Program-made: the position numbers and the translations under genes
Part shown: piece after piece, positions 40,767 through 50,909 of the stretch
Layout of the letters: every line of letters begins with the position of its first letter
Position numbering within the stretch: position 1 is the stretch's first letter
Source: Bacteroidia bacterium
GTDB lineage: Bacteria > Bacteroidota > Bacteroidia > B-17B0 > Aurantibacillaceae
NCBI GenBank assembly: GCA_020846335.1
Contig: JADLED010000256.1
Location: forward strand, 1-64,000
DNA length: 64,000 nt
Direction of reading: 5' to 3'
The notes under the pieces: generated by a model
Database searches by the model: none
What the model was told of the DNA's origin: nothing
What the model saw: the letters and a program-made list of their open reading frames with translations, nothing else

Positions 40767-40919
40767 ATGCTTAAAAGATATATAATACTCATTTCAGTTG
40801 CTCTAATGGTTTTGAGTACCTCAGAGTCCTGTATTTTCAAAAAAAACCGTTGCGACTCCTGCCCCAGCCATGGCGGACACACTAAAAAGGTGCGTCGTTC
40901 GAGCAAAGGTTCCATTTAA
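40767..40919 (+). CDS. 50-residue Cys-containing small exported protein
   Basis: An ATG at 40767 opens 50 codons. The N-terminus is a signal-like segment (MLKRYIILISVALMVLSTSES) followed by CIFKKNRCDSCPSHGGHTKK and a basic tail RRSSKG. The first Cys could be a lipidation site, though STSESC is a poor lipobox; the CxxC pair could bind metal. It stands divergent to the MlaE-type gene and convergent to 40936, with a TATATTTG box just before it. Small lysine- and Cys-rich lipoproteins of this look occur in related bacteria, but I know no assigned function. Confidence 0.5.
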   Translation: MLKRYIILISVALMVLSTSESCIFKKNRCDSCPSHGGHTKKVRRSSKGSI

Positions 40920-40935
40920 GTATTCTCTTATTCAA

Positions 40936-41751
40936 TTAATATCCAGCTTCGGCGTGCAGCCCCATGCCAACACCGTTTATTTTTTTCCATTTATCCTGGC
41001 TCACCATTCTATAATAAGTTGCACCAAAAGGCACTTTGGCTGAAAAATACAGTCCATTGGCCGGCCCCAATTCCTTAATCCACTCCAACGAAATAAATAC
41101 ATCTTCGTCTGTAATTATGTTATAGGGTTTAAGGTCAAACTCTACAAAGCCTGTAAGAGTAGTAGGTTCCACAATGATGTTTTGCTTAAGAATGTTTTCT
41201 TTCGGAAAACCATTTTCATCCACGCTGTAAACATTAAATCTAAAAATTGGTGTTTTTCCCAAAGCGTTTTTATTAATGTTGATCATAAATTTTCTGATTT
41301 GCGTTTTTGGATGCTTAATGTTGAGGCGCACCGCCATTTCGCAACCCAGAAAATTGCTGCCAAACCCTGCCCCAACCGAACTTTTGGTTTCGTTGCCGAG
41401 CACTTTTAATTTTAATTTTTTGGAAGCAATGGTTACCTCGTTGAGTGTGGTGGCAAATTGAGATAAAAATACATTGGGTGATTCGCTCAGTTTTTTGGTA
41501 CCCAACACTTTTGAATTATAGCCAATAATTGAGATTTTAATTTTCTCGTTGAGCAAACTGTCCGGAATACTCAATTGGTATTCGCCCTTTTCGTTGCTCA
41601 CCGTTCCCAGCCCTTTGCCAATAAGCCCAATGTTGGCAAATTCAACCGGTTGTTTGGTGGCACTGTCGAGCAAAACGCCCTTAATCTGTAACTGTGCAAA
41701 AGCACAATTAGCTGCCAACAATAAAATAAAGGTGCTAAGTATTTTTTTCAT
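40936..41751 (-). CDS. Carboxypeptidase-regulatory-like domain protein
   Basis: A 271-residue exported protein. Signal peptide 1-19 (LLLAANCAFAQ), then a CarboxypepD_reg-like beta-sandwich about 22-100: IKGVLLDSATKQPVEFANIGLIGKGLGTVSNEKGEYQLSIPD, the N-terminal extension also seen on SusC-type receptors. The remaining 170 residues are a second beta-rich domain (MAVRLNIKHPKTQIRKFMINI, EDVFISLEWIKELG). No barrel or TonB box follows, so it is not a receptor. Role unknown; periplasmic or surface location is inferred. Single gene with its own start region. Confidence 0.8.
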   Translation of the reverse strand: MKKILSTFILLLAANCAFAQLQIKGVLLDSATKQPVEFANIGLIGKGLGTVSNEKGEYQLSIPDSLLNEKIKISIIGYNSKVLGTKKLSESPNVFLSQFATTLNEVTIASKKLKLKVLGNETKSSVGAGFGSNFLGCEMAVRLNIKHPKTQIRKFMININKNALGKTPIFRFNVYSVDENGFPKENILKQNIIVEPTTLTGFVEFDLKPYNIITDEDVFISLEWIKELGPANGLYFSAKVPFGATYYRMVSQDKWKKINGVGMGLHAEAGY

Positions 41752-41784
41752 TTATGTTAATTTTGTAATGTTGAAAATGAGTCG

Positions 41785-42666
41785 CTAATACTTTGCGCCA
41801 CCAATGCCAATATTTTCGATAGGATGCCAGGTGGTTTTAATTTCCTGCAAATCCATAATTAGATACGGATTTTGATTTTCATCCTTGTTCCAGTCTTTAT
41901 TCCAGTGAAAAAAACGTTTTACGTTTAACGAACAATTCTCGCCAATCAGTTTTAATTCCTCTTTATTATTGCCACAATAAGCAATGGCATTCACATCCAT
42001 GTGCGACGAAAAATGTGTGAGCAATTCCGCACTTGTTCCGGTAAGAATGTTTACCACACCACCCGGTAAGTCGGAAGTGGCCAATACTTCGGCAAAGGTA
42101 ATGGCACACAATGGCAATTTTTCTGAAGCTAAAACCACACAGGTGTTTCCGCCTGCAATGGCCGGTGCAATAATACTCACTAAACCCAACAAAGCACTGT
42201 TGGCATCGGCTACCATGGACACCACACCCGTTGGCTCGGGCACTGAAAAATTAAAATGCGAAGATGCCACCGGATTTACGGCGCTGAAGAGTTGCTGAAA
42301 TTTGTCGCACCAACCTGCATAGTAAACCAAACGATCGGTAGCGGTATTAATTTCCTGTTCTGCTTTTTTGGAATCAATGCCCTGCAACTGCATTTCCTCT
42401 AAAAACTGTGCCTTGCGGCCCTCGAGCATTTCGGCAATGCGGTATAAAATCTGCGACCGGTTAAAGGCGCTTTTGCCACTCCAGCCGGGTTGTGCAGCAC
42501 GCGCGGCCACCACGGCATTTCTAAAATCCTTGCGCGAACAGAGGCACATGTTGGCAATGCTTTCCTTTTTCTTATTCAATAGTGAATAATAACGGCCGCT
42601 TTCGGTTCGTGGAAATTGCCCGCCAATAAATATTTTGTAGGTTTTTAATACCGGAAGTCTCGACAT
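41785..42666 (-). CDS. Half-length aldehyde dehydrogenase family protein
   Basis: A 293-residue protein covering only the NAD-binding half of the aldehyde dehydrogenase fold. Visible: FIGGQFPRTESGRYYSL, FRNAVVAARAAQPGWSGKSAFNRSQILYRIAEML, VPEPTGVVSMVADANSALLGLVSIIAPAIAGGNTCVVLASEK and DLPGGVVNILTG. The E-LGG and catalytic GQ.C segments are absent; after IAYCGNNKEELK the frame runs to a separate ending IENIGIGGAKY. Full members are about 450-500 residues. There is no second half downstream, so this is not a recent split. It may be a stable, non-catalytic subunit that pairs with a full-length paralogue elsewhere. Confidence 0.75.
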   Translation of the reverse strand: MSRLPVLKTYKIFIGGQFPRTESGRYYSLLNKKKESIANMCLCSRKDFRNAVVAARAAQPGWSGKSAFNRSQILYRIAEMLEGRKAQFLEEMQLQGIDSKKAEQEINTATDRLVYYAGWCDKFQQLFSAVNPVASSHFNFSVPEPTGVVSMVADANSALLGLVSIIAPAIAGGNTCVVLASEKLPLCAITFAEVLATSDLPGGVVNILTGTSAELLTHFSSHMDVNAIAYCGNNKEELKLIGENCSLNVKRFFHWNKDWNKDENQNPYLIMDLQEIKTTWHPIENIGIGGAKY

Positions 42667-42738
42667 AAAAATTAAGTTGAAGTAAATTTACAAAATAATT
42701 AATGCCAAACAAGTTACACGGTTTTTCAACTTTTATGA

Positions 42739-44493
42739 TTAAAACGGAACAAAGGTTAAACCCAGCATGAAACTGAATTTTTGTGTTGGATAACGCTCCC
42801 AGCGATAGTAGCGTTGGTTGGCAATGTTATTAATGCGTGCAAAAAAACCAAGCATTTTGCTGTAGCGCCATTCCGCTTCCAGATTCATATCGCCCCAGCC
42901 ATTGAGTAGCTTTGGCTTGAGCACATTGGTGCCTTCAATATTTTGCTGGGTGTAAGCCCACTGATTGCCCACAATAAACAAATCGGCCCGAACAATAATT
43001 TTGCTTTTTAAATTGTAAATGGCCGAAAAGGTCATGTCGAAATCGGGACGGTGATAAGGCCTGATAAGATTTTTAGGTTTGTAGAGGTAATAATTTCCTT
43101 TAGCAATAAAGTTGAGTTTTTCCTTCATCTGGTATTTCAACTGACCACTCACATTCAGCAAAGTGGCCTTATCGTAAATTACCTTAAAGCGGTTATAAAT
43201 TTGGTTGGTACCCGAATAATTAATCACATAAAAGTTCAAACTGTCGAAAGTGGAATAATTTACCTTTGCGTCGTAAGAAGTTTTGCTGCTTAGGTTACCA
43301 CGTAGTCCGGCGGTTACATTCCACTGGTTGTTGGTATTGGCATAATGCAGCGTGGTATCTACAAATGGGTTTTCGGTACTCATCGACCTCAGCCCGTTTT
43401 TAATTAATCCTCCGCCCACCGATACGTAAGGAATAATCATGTTTTCGTAAACATTGTAATGGAAGTTGGCTTGTGGGTGAAAATAAAACAATGTTTTGCC
43501 ATAAAAACGGTCGAGGGTTATTTTAGGGCCAATGTCTAAATGAATTTTTTTACCATTGGCTTCCCAGGAGGGATACAGAGACATGATTAAATCGTTAACA
43601 GTATCATGACTTTGTTTGTGGTTGTAAAAATCGGTTACAAACTGTAATCCTACTTTTTCTTTGTTAATGTACATGGAACCAAGGGCATTTAATTTGATGT
43701 TGTTTTCCGATTCGCGGTACAAATTTTGCAAATTATAATAGGCCAACTGGATGTTGTGATTGATGTGTGTGCTGTCTGTGTAATGGCTCATTAACTGCAA
43801 TTTGGGTTCAAACAATTGGTAGCGCTGTTTGGTGTAATCGTTTTTAAGTTTGTTTAGGGTGGTATCGTAACCATAATAATGCACCACATTTCTTTCGTAA
43901 TTAAAATCGCCGTTCAGTGTGTGCTTCTTGTAAAACTTGCGGCCATACACATTTATCACATTGTCGCTGTATCCGCCGTATCCGGCATCGCGCAGGTGTG
44001 TGGTGCTCGACAGGTGTTTGACATGTGCGCCGTAAACACTTTCGCGCGAACGGGTGCTGCCAATCCAATACTCGGCATAAGGCATGTTGTAAAGCGGGCT
44101 GTAACCGGCTTTGAGCAACGATTTGTAAAGTTTAGGAAGTGCTTCGTTTTGCAGCTTTGCAGGCTCAACAGTTTGCACCTGGTATTTTGGAAACAGTGGC
44201 GTGCTGGTGATGCCGTATTTTAAATTCTCAATTTTTTTTACGCTGTCTTTTATTTCAGGCACATCCGAAAGTTTAATGGCTGCCGTTACAGAGGGAGTGA
44301 AAGTGCTGCCGAGCACAAAATTAATATCGTTGGTCGAAGAAGTAGTGCCTGTGGTAGTTTGTGCCACCGATGCCAGCACAAAGCCCAGTAACAAAATGCC
44401 AATGAGGATGTACTCAAAACGCTTTTTCTGCCGCTCACTCAATCGCACTGTGGCACCGGCATCCATGTATTTTATTGCTTTTACTGAATTCAT
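42739..44493 (-). CDS. TonB-receptor-like outer-membrane beta-barrel protein without plug
   Basis: A 584-residue protein with an odd N-terminus: about 30 polar residues (MNSVKAIKYMDAGATVRLSERQKKR) before a hydrophobic segment (YILIGILLLGFVLASVAQ). After a short linker there are alternating amphipathic strands (FNYERNVVHYYGYDTTL, HINHNIQLAYYNLQNLY) to the C-terminal KMLGFFARINNIANQRYYRW...FSFMLGLTFVPF, the typical ending of TonB-dependent receptor barrels with terminal Phe. No plug domain or TonB box is seen and the barrel is short for the family. It starts 8 bases after the stop of the 1058-residue TPR gene, so the two form an operon. Confidence 0.7.
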   Translation of the reverse strand: MNSVKAIKYMDAGATVRLSERQKKRFEYILIGILLLGFVLASVAQTTTGTTSSTNDINFVLGSTFTPSVTAAIKLSDVPEIKDSVKKIENLKYGITSTPLFPKYQVQTVEPAKLQNEALPKLYKSLLKAGYSPLYNMPYAEYWIGSTRSRESVYGAHVKHLSSTTHLRDAGYGGYSDNVINVYGRKFYKKHTLNGDFNYERNVVHYYGYDTTLNKLKNDYTKQRYQLFEPKLQLMSHYTDSTHINHNIQLAYYNLQNLYRESENNIKLNALGSMYINKEKVGLQFVTDFYNHKQSHDTVNDLIMSLYPSWEANGKKIHLDIGPKITLDRFYGKTLFYFHPQANFHYNVYENMIIPYVSVGGGLIKNGLRSMSTENPFVDTTLHYANTNNQWNVTAGLRGNLSSKTSYDAKVNYSTFDSLNFYVINYSGTNQIYNRFKVIYDKATLLNVSGQLKYQMKEKLNFIAKGNYYLYKPKNLIRPYHRPDFDMTFSAIYNLKSKIIVRADLFIVGNQWAYTQQNIEGTNVLKPKLLNGWGDMNLEAEWRYSKMLGFFARINNIANQRYYRWERYPTQKFSFMLGLTFVPF

Positions 44494-44501
44494 CTTTAAA
44501 C

Positions 44502-47500
44502 TTATTTTGGTTGTTCTGTTACCGTGGTGCCGGGTACCGAAAGGCTGCCGGTTTCAGGTTCGCCAATGAGTTGATTAAAAATTATACTGTCTTTTTGTGC
44601 TGCGTTTGGTTGTAACAAAGGTTGTTTCTGAACGTTTTCCTGAGCAGCTTCGTTTCTTTTCTTTAGTTCTTTCGCATCCAAATCGTTCAGTCGTTTTTGT
44701 GCTTCGTCAATAAATTCCTGTTTGGCTTTTTCGCTGATAATGGTTTCGAGCAACACACGTGCATCGGCATCGTCGCCCTTGGCAATATAGGCATCGGCCA
44801 GTAATATCATTGCGCGGTTGTTCCAATCTTCGCTTGTGTATTCGTAACTTACAATTTTGTTTACGTTGTTCTCAACTTCCTTATAATTGCCTTTTATGTA
44901 ATAAATTTTAGCGATGTAATAATAAGCTTCGGCACCGGTAATGTTTTTAGCCGACTTGGTCATGAGTTTAAATTCCGTTAAGGCATCGTCCAGACGGTTG
45001 GTTTCAAACAAAGAGCGGGCCTTAATGTATTTTGCTTCGCTGGTTTGTTGTGGTGTTAATTTTTCAGTGTTCAATACCTTGCCACATTCTGTTAACGAAA
45101 CATCGTATTGATTGAGGTAAAACGCACAACGCATGGCGCCGAATTTTCCGGCACTCTTATTAGAAGGTGCTTCAGCATTTTCCTGCAATTTTAAAAAGAG
45201 TGGAAGTGCCTCTTGGTATTTTTTGTCTTTGTAATATAAATAAGAGGCCTTTGCCAAAGCTTCTTCCGAATTCAAATTGCGTGGTTTATCAATCACATAT
45301 AAGTACCCGGTCATGGCTTTTTCAAACTGACTTTTGTTGTAGGCGCATTGGGCCATGCAGAATTGAGCTTCAACAATGTGTTTGCCGTTTGGAAATTTAC
45401 TGATGTACATTTCCCATTTAGGCATGGCCACATCGCAATTTTGTTGTGTGTAGTAAGCATCAAAGGCCGCCAGATAACTGGCCTTTTCCACGGCATCGTC
45501 CGACAGTGGATTTCCAATTTCCTGAAAATATTTGGTAAGCCCTTCCACATCGCCTTTGGCCTCAAATATTTTTTTAATCTGGTCTAAAACATTTTTGGCC
45601 GCCTCACTTTTCGAATCAGCTCTAACGAATTTGTCGAAGTACGCAAAGGCCTTGTCATCCTGTTTTCTTTCGAAATAAATATTACCTAATTGTGCATTGC
45701 AATTGTTGGCGAAGGAGGAGTTGGGATAGTTTTTAAGAATTTTTTCGTAATAGATAACCGCGTTATCATTGTCCTTTATATTGTTGTGATACGTTTCGGC
45801 AATTTCGCTCAAAGCTGCACTCATGTAAGGCGAGGCAGGAAATTCTTTTTCAATGCGTTGCAGTTCCGAAATTTTTTCCTTGTAATTTTTATTCAAACCA
45901 TCGCACACTGCTTTTTGAAACAAGGCGTAATCCACATCCATTTTATTTGCCTTAATGGCGGTGCGGTAATAGTCGGCAGCCTGGGCAAAATCACGGTTCA
46001 TAAAATAACAATCGGCAGCACGCAGGTGGGCATCCACTATTTTATTTTCGTCGTACTTATTTTTAGTGAGCAAAAACTTTCTGAAAGAAATATTGGCGTT
46101 GCTGTAATCGTCTTTGTCTTTGCGCTGAAAATAAGCATACCCCAAAGCGTAGTTACTTAAATCGTATTCGTTTAGTTGCGAAGCGCCCTGTGTGGTTTGA
46201 AATTTTTTCCAGGCCTCAATGGCTGTGCTGTAATCTTTGCGGATGTAGGATATTTCGGCCAGCCAATATTGGCTCAAACCATTTAATTTAAAATCGGAAT
46301 TTTGTGCCAATGATTTTTTAAACTGTTTTTCGGCATTGTCCAAATCGCTGTTATTAAACAATTCAACGCCTCTGTAATAATTTAATTTTTGATAGGTGTA
46401 TTTTAACACGGGGTCAATGCTTTCCAAACTCTCAATACTTTTAATAGCCTGCTCGTAATTTTTTGTGGTGGAATACACGTTAATCAAAATGTTGTAACAC
46501 TCTTCTTTTCGTGGCGATTGCGGGTACTCTTTCAAGTATTTTGAAAAACCTTTTACGGCATCATTATAAGGACTGAAATCCAATTCATAACTCAGCTTTG
46601 CAAAACTAAAAAGTGCATCTTCTGTAATTTTTTTATCAAAATTAAGTTGGTAAGCGCTGTAGAAAGCGTTCTTCGCTTTTAACTTGTCGCCTTGTTTAAT
46701 GTAGCAATCGGCCATGTGGTACCAGGCGTTTTGCGCCACACTGTCTTTTCCATCCACCGCTTTTTGAAAGTTGCTGATGGCCTTTGGACAATCGTTGGTT
46801 TTATAAAGGCAATAGCCGAGCACATAATTTCCTTGCGTGTTAAGTCCCGAGCCCAATTCGGTTTTCTTTAAGTATGTGAGAGCCTTGGCATAGTCTTTCA
46901 TATTAAAGTAACTTTCGCCAATCATGCGGTTTATTTCGCCTTCTTTTTGAATGTTGGCCGTATCGTTTAAAAGTTTGGGAGCTTCCTTGGTTACTTTGTC
47001 ATACTTGCCCTGTATAAAATAAATCTGCGTAATGTAATAGGGCACAGCGTTACCAAAGGTTTCGTTATTTACCAAACGGTTAAAGCCTTGCAGGGCTATT
47101 TCGTATTTTTTTTCCTTGTAGGCAATGTGCGAGTAGTAGTAGTTGGCGGCAAAGGCGTATTTGTTGTCAATGTCTTTTATTTCAAAAAAATCGGTTTTGG
47201 CTTTCTCTTCATTGCCCAGTTGCAGATAGCTGTAGCCGCGTTTAAATCTGAATTCCGAAAGTTGTTCTTTATCTAACTTGTAAGTGTCGGTTTTTTCAAA
47301 AAACTCAATGGCTTCGGCGTATTTCTTTTTTCTGAAATTGGATTTTGAAAGGTAGAAGTAGGCATTGTTTACCTGTGTGCTCCAGGGATATTTTTCAATG
47401 AACTGTTTCATCTGCCATTCGCTGTCTTTATTAAACAGCTCAATGCCACAGGCGGCGGCGTAATAGGCGGCATCCGACTTTGGTATTGACGATTTAGAAA

Positions 47501-47678
47501 CCTGCATGTATTCTAAAAAACTTTCCTGTGCGGGCGCATATTGTTTTTTGTCGAACAACTCCAGAGCTATTTTGTAAAGTTGTTCAGGGTCGGTGTACGC
47601 CGCTGTTTTTTGAGCCACAGAAACGTTAACCGAAAAGACAAAAAGGAAGAAGGCGCTTATTTTGATAAGGTGCTTCAT
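44502..47678 (-). CDS. Large periplasmic TPR-repeat protein
   Basis: A 1058-residue exported protein with signal peptide 1-22 (FFLFVFSVNVSVAQ) and tetratricopeptide repeats almost throughout, about 30-1000 (examples: YKIALELFDKKQYAPAQESFLEYMQ, AIEFFEKTDTYKLDKEQL, AIKSIESLESIDPVLKYTYQKL, NNCNAQLGNIYFERKQDDKAFAYFDKF). The C-terminal 60 residues are charged and low-complexity (DAKELKKRNEAAQENVQKQP). TPR arrays act as scaffolds. Being transcribed together with an outer-membrane barrel, it may help assemble or organise it, in the way BamD/YbgF-like TPR proteins do; this is inference only. Confidence 0.8.
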   Translation of the reverse strand: MKHLIKISAFFLFVFSVNVSVAQKTAAYTDPEQLYKIALELFDKKQYAPAQESFLEYMQVSKSSIPKSDAAYYAAACGIELFNKDSEWQMKQFIEKYPWSTQVNNAYFYLSKSNFRKKKYAEAIEFFEKTDTYKLDKEQLSEFRFKRGYSYLQLGNEEKAKTDFFEIKDIDNKYAFAANYYYSHIAYKEKKYEIALQGFNRLVNNETFGNAVPYYITQIYFIQGKYDKVTKEAPKLLNDTANIQKEGEINRMIGESYFNMKDYAKALTYLKKTELGSGLNTQGNYVLGYCLYKTNDCPKAISNFQKAVDGKDSVAQNAWYHMADCYIKQGDKLKAKNAFYSAYQLNFDKKITEDALFSFAKLSYELDFSPYNDAVKGFSKYLKEYPQSPRKEECYNILINVYSTTKNYEQAIKSIESLESIDPVLKYTYQKLNYYRGVELFNNSDLDNAEKQFKKSLAQNSDFKLNGLSQYWLAEISYIRKDYSTAIEAWKKFQTTQGASQLNEYDLSNYALGYAYFQRKDKDDYSNANISFRKFLLTKNKYDENKIVDAHLRAADCYFMNRDFAQAADYYRTAIKANKMDVDYALFQKAVCDGLNKNYKEKISELQRIEKEFPASPYMSAALSEIAETYHNNIKDNDNAVIYYEKILKNYPNSSFANNCNAQLGNIYFERKQDDKAFAYFDKFVRADSKSEAAKNVLDQIKKIFEAKGDVEGLTKYFQEIGNPLSDDAVEKASYLAAFDAYYTQQNCDVAMPKWEMYISKFPNGKHIVEAQFCMAQCAYNKSQFEKAMTGYLYVIDKPRNLNSEEALAKASYLYYKDKKYQEALPLFLKLQENAEAPSNKSAGKFGAMRCAFYLNQYDVSLTECGKVLNTEKLTPQQTSEAKYIKARSLFETNRLDDALTEFKLMTKSAKNITGAEAYYYIAKIYYIKGNYKEVENNVNKIVSYEYTSEDWNNRAMILLADAYIAKGDDADARVLLETIISEKAKQEFIDEAQKRLNDLDAKELKKRNEAAQENVQKQPLLQPNAAQKDSIIFNQLIGEPETGSLSVPGTTVTEQPK

Positions 47679-47836
47679 TAATTGATAATAAGGTAAATTT
47701 TTAGTTCAATAAATGTACTTTTCTAATACTTGTGCATTTGAAGCGTGGCCTTTCAGTTATTAACCCGATGGTGTTGATATTGCTATAAGGCCAAAGTGAA
47801 TTAAAAGTTACAATCCATCTACCTTAGGTAATTATT

Positions 47837-48505
47837 ATGAGCGAGCTTATTGAGTTTAATAACGCCAGTATTTTTCAGGATGAAAGACCCGTGGTGAGCG
47901 GCTTGAGTGTTACCATAAAAAAAGGCGAGTTTGTTTATTTGCTCGGAAAAACCGGCAGCGGAAAAAGTAGTTTTTTAAAAGTGCTTTATGGTGATTTGCC
48001 ACTTAACTCGGGCAGTGCCAAGGTGTGTGGCTTTGATGTGGGCAATATTAAACCCCGCGAAATTCCGTTTTTGCGCCGCAAACTCGGCATTGTTTTTCAG
48101 GATTTTCAATTACTCAGCGACCGCAGTGTTTACAGTAACCTTCAGTTTGTGATGAAAGCCACCGGCTGGAGAGACGAAGCAAAAATGAAAGAGCGCATTG
48201 ACGACGTGATAAAAAAAGTGGGGCTCGAAGGAAAGGGAAATAAAATGCCTCACGAGCTATCGGGTGGTGAGCAGCAACGTGTGAGCGTGGCGCGTGCATT
48301 GGTAAATGACCCTGAATTAATTTTAGCCGATGAACCAACCGGCAACCTCGATCCCGAAACTTCGGAAGAAATATTAAAGTTGTTTAAACAACTCAGCGAT
48401 ACCGGCAGGGCCGTTTTGTTTGCCACACACGACATGATTGTGTACAACAAATTCAAATCGCGCACCCTGTTTTTTGAAGACGGTAAAGTAAGCGAAAGGA
48501 ATTAA
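47837..48505 (+). CDS. ftsE: FtsE-like cell-division ABC ATPase
   Basis: A 222-residue ATPase with Walker [10 protein letters not shown] (37-45), Q-loop [26 protein letters not shown], signature [15 protein letters not shown], Walker [14 protein letters not shown] and switch ATHD. The QDFQLLxDRxVxxNLxFxxxATGW stretch is diagnostic of FtsE, which with the permease FtsX regulates septal peptidoglycan hydrolases. FtsX is not adjacent: the next gene is on the other strand. Divergent from the 1058-residue TPR gene. Confident family call; the partner must lie elsewhere. Confidence 0.88.
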   Translation: MSELIEFNNASIFQDERPVVSGLSVTIKKGEFVYLLGKTGSGKSSFLKVLYGDLPLNSGSAKVCGFDVGNIKPREIPFLRRKLGIVFQDFQLLSDRSVYSNLQFVMKATGWRDEAKMKERIDDVIKKVGLEGKGNKMPHELSGGEQQRVSVARALVNDPELILADEPTGNLDPETSEEILKLFKQLSDTGRAVLFATHDMIVYNKFKSRTLFFEDGKVSERN

Positions 48506-48562
48506 TACCGTTGTTTTACTAAGTGTTCGCTTAAATTTATTTTTGAATAATTTTTTTAACCG

Positions 48563-49367
<805 letters not shown>

Positions 49368-49470
49368 GGTGCTGGTTTATATACACAAATGTATCATTTG
49401 GCAAGGAATTAAATGGTTTGCTGTCTGTTAAATTTTTAAGGCGTCGAAAGTTAAAAAATGAAATGTGATA

Positions 49471-50193
49471 TTATGGCACAAATTTAAGCCAGTAATAGTG
49501 CATTATTCTTCTGCTCAAACTATATCTCCGTCCACTGACAACTATGTCCTTGGTTTGAACAAACTCTAGCGAAAAAGAGGCGTACTTAAAGGGAGCTAAT
49601 TCGTCAGGGTAGAATTTTAACAAATTAGTCCCGGTATCAAGTTTTTTTGTTATTTGTAAATTACCTTCAGAAAGGATAGCATTAAGAGTAAAATTTGCAG
49701 GGTTATTGAGAATTGTAAAAGTATTTATCGTGGATTTACTGAGTTGAATTGTATCTCCAATGTTAAAGGTAAGGGTAGGCATGAGTGTATCGAATTCGGT
49801 GTATGAAAATGAACCCAACTCATCAGAATCAAAACTCATATTAAAGCTTAACACCTTTTTTTTTGCGTCTTCGAAACTTGAATACCAAAGCGAATGTCCG
49901 GAAAGATAACCTGAACTTTCGTTGTAACTGCAATCGTATCCTCCAATTTTAGATTGTTTAATGTGTGGGTATGCAGAAGCGATTTTATTAAACTGGCAGT
50001 CAAATGCGGGATTATAGTGATAAGGTGGGTTTTTTTGCATCCCTGTGGCAACTCTGAAATCAAAAAATCCATAGTATTTATTCACATCGTTGTCAACGCT
50101 TTTTTCAACTATTATAGGTTCTGGTTTTTTGCACGAAAACAAAAGGAGTAATGGCACAAATAAAGAAATATATCTACTAATTCGTGGCTGCAT
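49471..50193 (-). CDS. Unknown lipoprotein A of a coupled pair
   Basis: A 240-residue protein from the ATG at 50193 (MQPRISRYISLFVPLLLLFSCKKPEP), whose clear lipobox LLFSC gives lipid attachment at Cys21. The start codon overlaps the upstream stop (TAATG), which favours it over an earlier in-frame start at 50250. The mature part is beta-rich: FFDFRVATGMQ, TPTLTFNIGDTIQLSKST and FKYASFSLEFVQTKDIVVSGRRYSL. I recognise no family. It shares the CKK(K)PE opening and strand spacing with the 50193-50894 product and is probably a distant paralogue. Confidence 0.7.
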   Translation of the reverse strand: MQPRISRYISLFVPLLLLFSCKKPEPIIVEKSVDNDVNKYYGFFDFRVATGMQKNPPYHYNPAFDCQFNKIASAYPHIKQSKIGGYDCSYNESSGYLSGHSLWYSSFEDAKKKVLSFNMSFDSDELGSFSYTEFDTLMPTLTFNIGDTIQLSKSTINTFTILNNPANFTLNAILSEGNLQITKKLDTGTNLLKFYPDELAPFKYASFSLEFVQTKDIVVSGRRYSLSRRIMHYYWLKFVP

Positions 50194-50894
50194 TATTGGT
50201 AAAAGAATTTTCTGTAAAAGAAAAAATTTATTGTTTTTGTAAAATAGCATGACTGGTTGTTCATGATTTGTTCACTGGATTTATAGGCCTTTACATTTAT
50301 TGTTGAAATGCCCCTGTAAGCCTCGAGAAATTCTTTATTTATCGTTACTTGTGTCGCCGGATAATTAACTCTAACATAATAATTAGCCTGTGATTGAAAA
50401 TTATAGAGATAAATGTCAATAAAATCATAGTTTTTAAAACTACTCACATCCAGGGTAAAATTTTGATTGGAGTTAACTGAATCTACATTGAACCAATTAG
50501 AATTACTGAACCCTGGAGTTAAATTCATATCAGAAAAAGTATAGTTTCCGAATTCAGCAGAATAGGCCAGCCAATTACAGGCCGGCGAAAGGGCCGCTAC
50601 TTTATTATTAATAACCGGAAGTTTCGCAATATTCAAACTGTTGCATTTAACCGAATCGAAACCGATCATATACGACAGTTTACTTACTGTATAATTTTTT
50701 TTGCAAGACGTTATAAAATCAACAACTGTATCGTAACCATTTGGTGTTTTATAAAAGTTGAGTTGCGCTTCGAAATATAGATTATATGTGGGCGGGGATT
50801 GTATTTCAACTACCCTTGTCTCAGGTTTTTTTTTACAATAAGTAAACAAAAAAATAAAAGGCAATATTCTTATAAGCTTTGTTTCGAAGACCAT
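50193..50894 (-). CDS. Unknown lipoprotein B of a coupled pair
   Basis: A 233-residue lipoprotein: signal FETKLIRILPFIFLFTYC with Cys20 followed by KKKPETRVVEIQSPP. The mature domain is beta-rich (YNLYFEAQLNFYKTPNGYDTVVDF, NFTLDVSSFKNYDFIDIYLYNFQSQANYYVRV) with several Cys (TSCKKN, KCNS, PACN). No known family seen. Its stop codon TAA overlaps the ATG of the next lipoprotein gene by one base, giving translational coupling. Upstream is fabH, 15 bases away, so the pair could be transcribed from the plsX-fabH unit though the roles look unrelated. Confidence 0.7.
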   Translation of the reverse strand: MVFETKLIRILPFIFLFTYCKKKPETRVVEIQSPPTYNLYFEAQLNFYKTPNGYDTVVDFITSCKKNYTVSKLSYMIGFDSVKCNSLNIAKLPVINNKVAALSPACNWLAYSAEFGNYTFSDMNLTPGFSNSNWFNVDSVNSNQNFTLDVSSFKNYDFIDIYLYNFQSQANYYVRVNYPATQVTINKEFLEAYRGISTINVKAYKSSEQIMNNQSCYFTKTINFFFYRKFFYQ

Positions 50895-50909
50895 AAGGTC
50901 AAAATGTTT

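Noticed and set aside
50194..50250. Upstream start for lipoprotein A
   Set aside because: It would overlap the preceding gene by 58 bases and displace the signal peptide; the ATG at 50193 overlaps the stop as TAATG and gives a proper lipobox.
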